Of a DNA stretch of 64,000 nucleotides, positions 62,501-64,000 are shown piece after piece. Positions within the stretch are counted from its first letter, which is position 1. Each line of letters begins with the position of its first letter. The DNA lies in NCBI RefSeq assembly GCF_932294415.1, contig NC_065537.1, forward strand, positions 496,001 to 560,000, given 5' to 3'. The notes beneath the pieces were generated by a model, which saw only the letters and a list, made by a program, of their open reading frames with translations, had not been told where the DNA came from and ran no database searches. Source of the DNA: Quercus robur. Its lineage: Eukaryota > Streptophyta > Magnoliopsida > Fagales > Fagaceae. The position numbers and the translations under genes were made by a program.

Positions 62501-62628
62501 ACAAATTTGGTCAACCAACAGAGTTAGTAGCTTCAACTAAACTTGAACAAATCAAACCTAAAATATAAGAGAGGCATATTGATACAACACTGAGGCCAAT
62601 ATTCATTCATAATTCATTTACTAACCAA

Positions 62629-62679
62629 AAAAAAAAAAAAAAAAAAAACAAAACAAAAAAAACAAAAAAACAAATTAAG
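62629..62679. repeat. A-rich low-complexity tract
   Basis: Poly-A with C interruptions inside H2. Confidence 0.85.
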
Positions 62680-63185
62680 AAAATTAAGATTAATAAAGAC
62701 AGATTTTCAGGGGTTAACCCACCATGACACCAACAAAGTCAGAATCGCCTTTGAAAAGGCTCGCACGGCAGAATCTTCTTAACTTTCCCATCATTTTCTT
62801 GTGTTTCACTCCCATATAGTCTAAGCCAAGCTTCAATAATTCCTATTTAATTTAAAAAAAAAAAAATTTAACACCAATAACCTAGAGGTCAGAGGTCAGT
62901 TCGTGTTTTGTGTTTTTCAGGGAAAAGATGGAGGCTGAGAGAGAGTTGAAGAAGAAGCAGATATCTTCAATTTTGCACAAGTTCAACCTTAATTAAAACC
63001 AATTATCCAAATACCTAAATTAAAGAAAATCAAACCAAATCCAAGTACCTAAATCTAAGATAGCAAAAATTAAATCATAAAATACCTGCATTGGTAGTGG
63101 CTTTGGCGATATATGACGGTGGCGGCCGGAGGCTGGCACTTTTTGCCATTGAAGGAGTGAGAGAGTGACCATGGGCTATGGTTTA

Positions 63186-63421
63186 GGGATTCTGAGAATT
63201 GAGAGAAGCAGAGAGAACAGCAAAGAAGAAAGAGTATTCGGTCTCTTTGGAGCCTAAAATAAAAAGAAAAATAAAATAGTGAGAGATCGCAGAGCATCGG
63301 GTTGGGGATTCTGAGAATTGAGAGAAGCAGAGAGAACGGCAAAGAAGAAAGTATTCGGTCTCTCTGGAGCCTAAAATAAAAAGAAAAATAAAACAGTGAG
63401 AGAACGCAGAGCATCGGGTAG
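63186..63421 (-). repeat. Two-copy tandem repeat near Helitron H2 5' end
   Basis: A unit of about 115-121 bp beginning ggattctgagaattgagag at 63188 recurs at 63307, with a 4-bp indel and a few substitutions. It accounts for the repeated FYFSFYFRLQRDRIL in the minus-strand frame there, which is not called as a gene. Confidence 0.85.
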
Positions 63422-63528
63422 GGTTTTAAAAAAGATTTATTATTAATTATTATTTTTTTTTTTAATATTGTGCTGACGTGGAAATTTGTGGAAGCTTTAA
63501 AAGCTTCGGTTTTATATATATATATAGA

Positions 63529-64000
63529 TAATAATAAAAAACGGTTTATTATTTTTTTTAAAAGACTGTCCGATATACTAATGTTTTCTATATATTTTTT
63601 CCCCATGCAAACAGACCTGCTCGTTTCAGAAGTTGATTTTGGACCATGATTTGCATTTTGCATACCTACATGTAATTGAAGTTGCATTAAATGAGTTGAT
63701 AAACTTTGCCAGGTCTAACCTAATGAATGCTACTCTTGAGAGTTTTTTAGGACTTCGAAGCACCAACAAGAGAAGCTTAGCTCTAATGTACTCCCATGAC
63801 TCTGCACTTGAATAGGTACCAGGCTTTATCTGAAACGTTTTGAGGGCTTGATGCACAACAAAGTTTATTACAATAGATACAAGGCCATCTCATCTAACTG
63901 GCTTCCAAAAACAGTTTTTTCTTTCAAAACACTTGATACCCTTTCATTTAATCCACTGGCAGCATCATATATGACTCAAGTACCATTCTTCTGAAGTAGG
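63529..64000. other. Unassigned right edge
   Basis: Both strands have open stretches across about 63630-63860. The minus-strand reading includes KTFQIKPGTYSSAES. I do not recognise either; it may be the edge of a gene beyond the window. Confidence 0.35.

Larger units (their letters stand above)
58890..63528 (-). mobile_element. Non-autonomous Helitron H2 with captured exons
   Basis: On the minus strand the 5' end is TCTATATATATATATAAAAC (from 63528, preceded by A). The 3' end is a perfect 7-bp hairpin CCCGTGC-atc-GCACGGG followed by TTAGCGACTAG at 58890 and then T. All four terminal Helitron signs are present. The interior of 4.6 kb has no Rep/helicase but contains at least one host-gene exon on the same strand (59458-59535) and other exon-like pieces bordered by AG and GT, for example 60791-60864 and about 61986-62046. 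Confidence 0.8.

Noticed and set aside
63070-63687. 205-codon minus-strand frame
   Set aside because: Contains the two-copy tandem repeat translated twice and crosses the Helitron end at 63528, so it is not a real gene.

Overview
This is nuclear DNA of a flowering plant: AT-rich, intron-containing, dense in transposons, with two TIR-NBS-LRR (TNL) disease-resistance genes. Many TNLs, the SINEs and the long-TIR elements suggest a woody eudicot, possibly Fagaceae (oak or chestnut). That assignment is inference from sequence texture; no species marker was identified.

The backbone is a segmental duplication. Copy A (from at or before base 1 to about 23520) and copy B (about 37687 to 52893) carry the same flanks and one TNL each, in the same orientation. 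TNL-A (18769-23481) reads open through six exons, about 1213 residues. TNL-B (48100-52859) keeps every splice site but has lost 2 bp in exon 3, so it stops at 50426-50428 and would give only a TIR-NBS protein of about 576 residues. Comparing the copies acts as a dating tool, because several insertions in one copy face an empty site in the other.

Copy A carries a LINE relic (644-2690), a 680-bp TIR element with a perfect 9-bp target duplication and an internal minisatellite (4027-4706), a TIR element holding a PP2-type F-box fragment (5881-7252), a second TIR element (11632-12360) and a dead Ty1/Copia retrotransposon on the minus strand (13449-18295). Copy B lacks 6.2 kb that includes half of the PP2 element. 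It has gained a Pack-MULE with a PPR fragment (38254-39616), two related TIR elements with a captured N-terminus of ribonucleotide reductase small subunit (41745-43557), a PIF-like element (43883-45366) and a SINE (46346-46496).

Between the copies (23800-37400) lie a nested RTE-type LINE relic and four truncated host-gene pieces. Three are intron-containing and on the plus strand: CCCH zinc finger with an in-frame exon duplication, the 5' half of a chloroplast ABCD transporter, and the 3' part of PEX10. The fourth is a lysyl-tRNA synthetase piece on the minus strand. Three of the four carry a stop or a frameshift.

Right of copy B are two Helitrons arranged tail to tail. H1 (54916-58130, plus) has a duplicated 5' end, one copy of which is split by a SINE. 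H2 (58890-63528, minus) has a perfect terminal hairpin and a captured exon resembling the spliceosomal protein SmE. TNL-A is the only complete gene in the window. The rest is mainly a record of gene-fragment capture by MULE-type TIR elements and Helitrons around a resistance-gene duplication.
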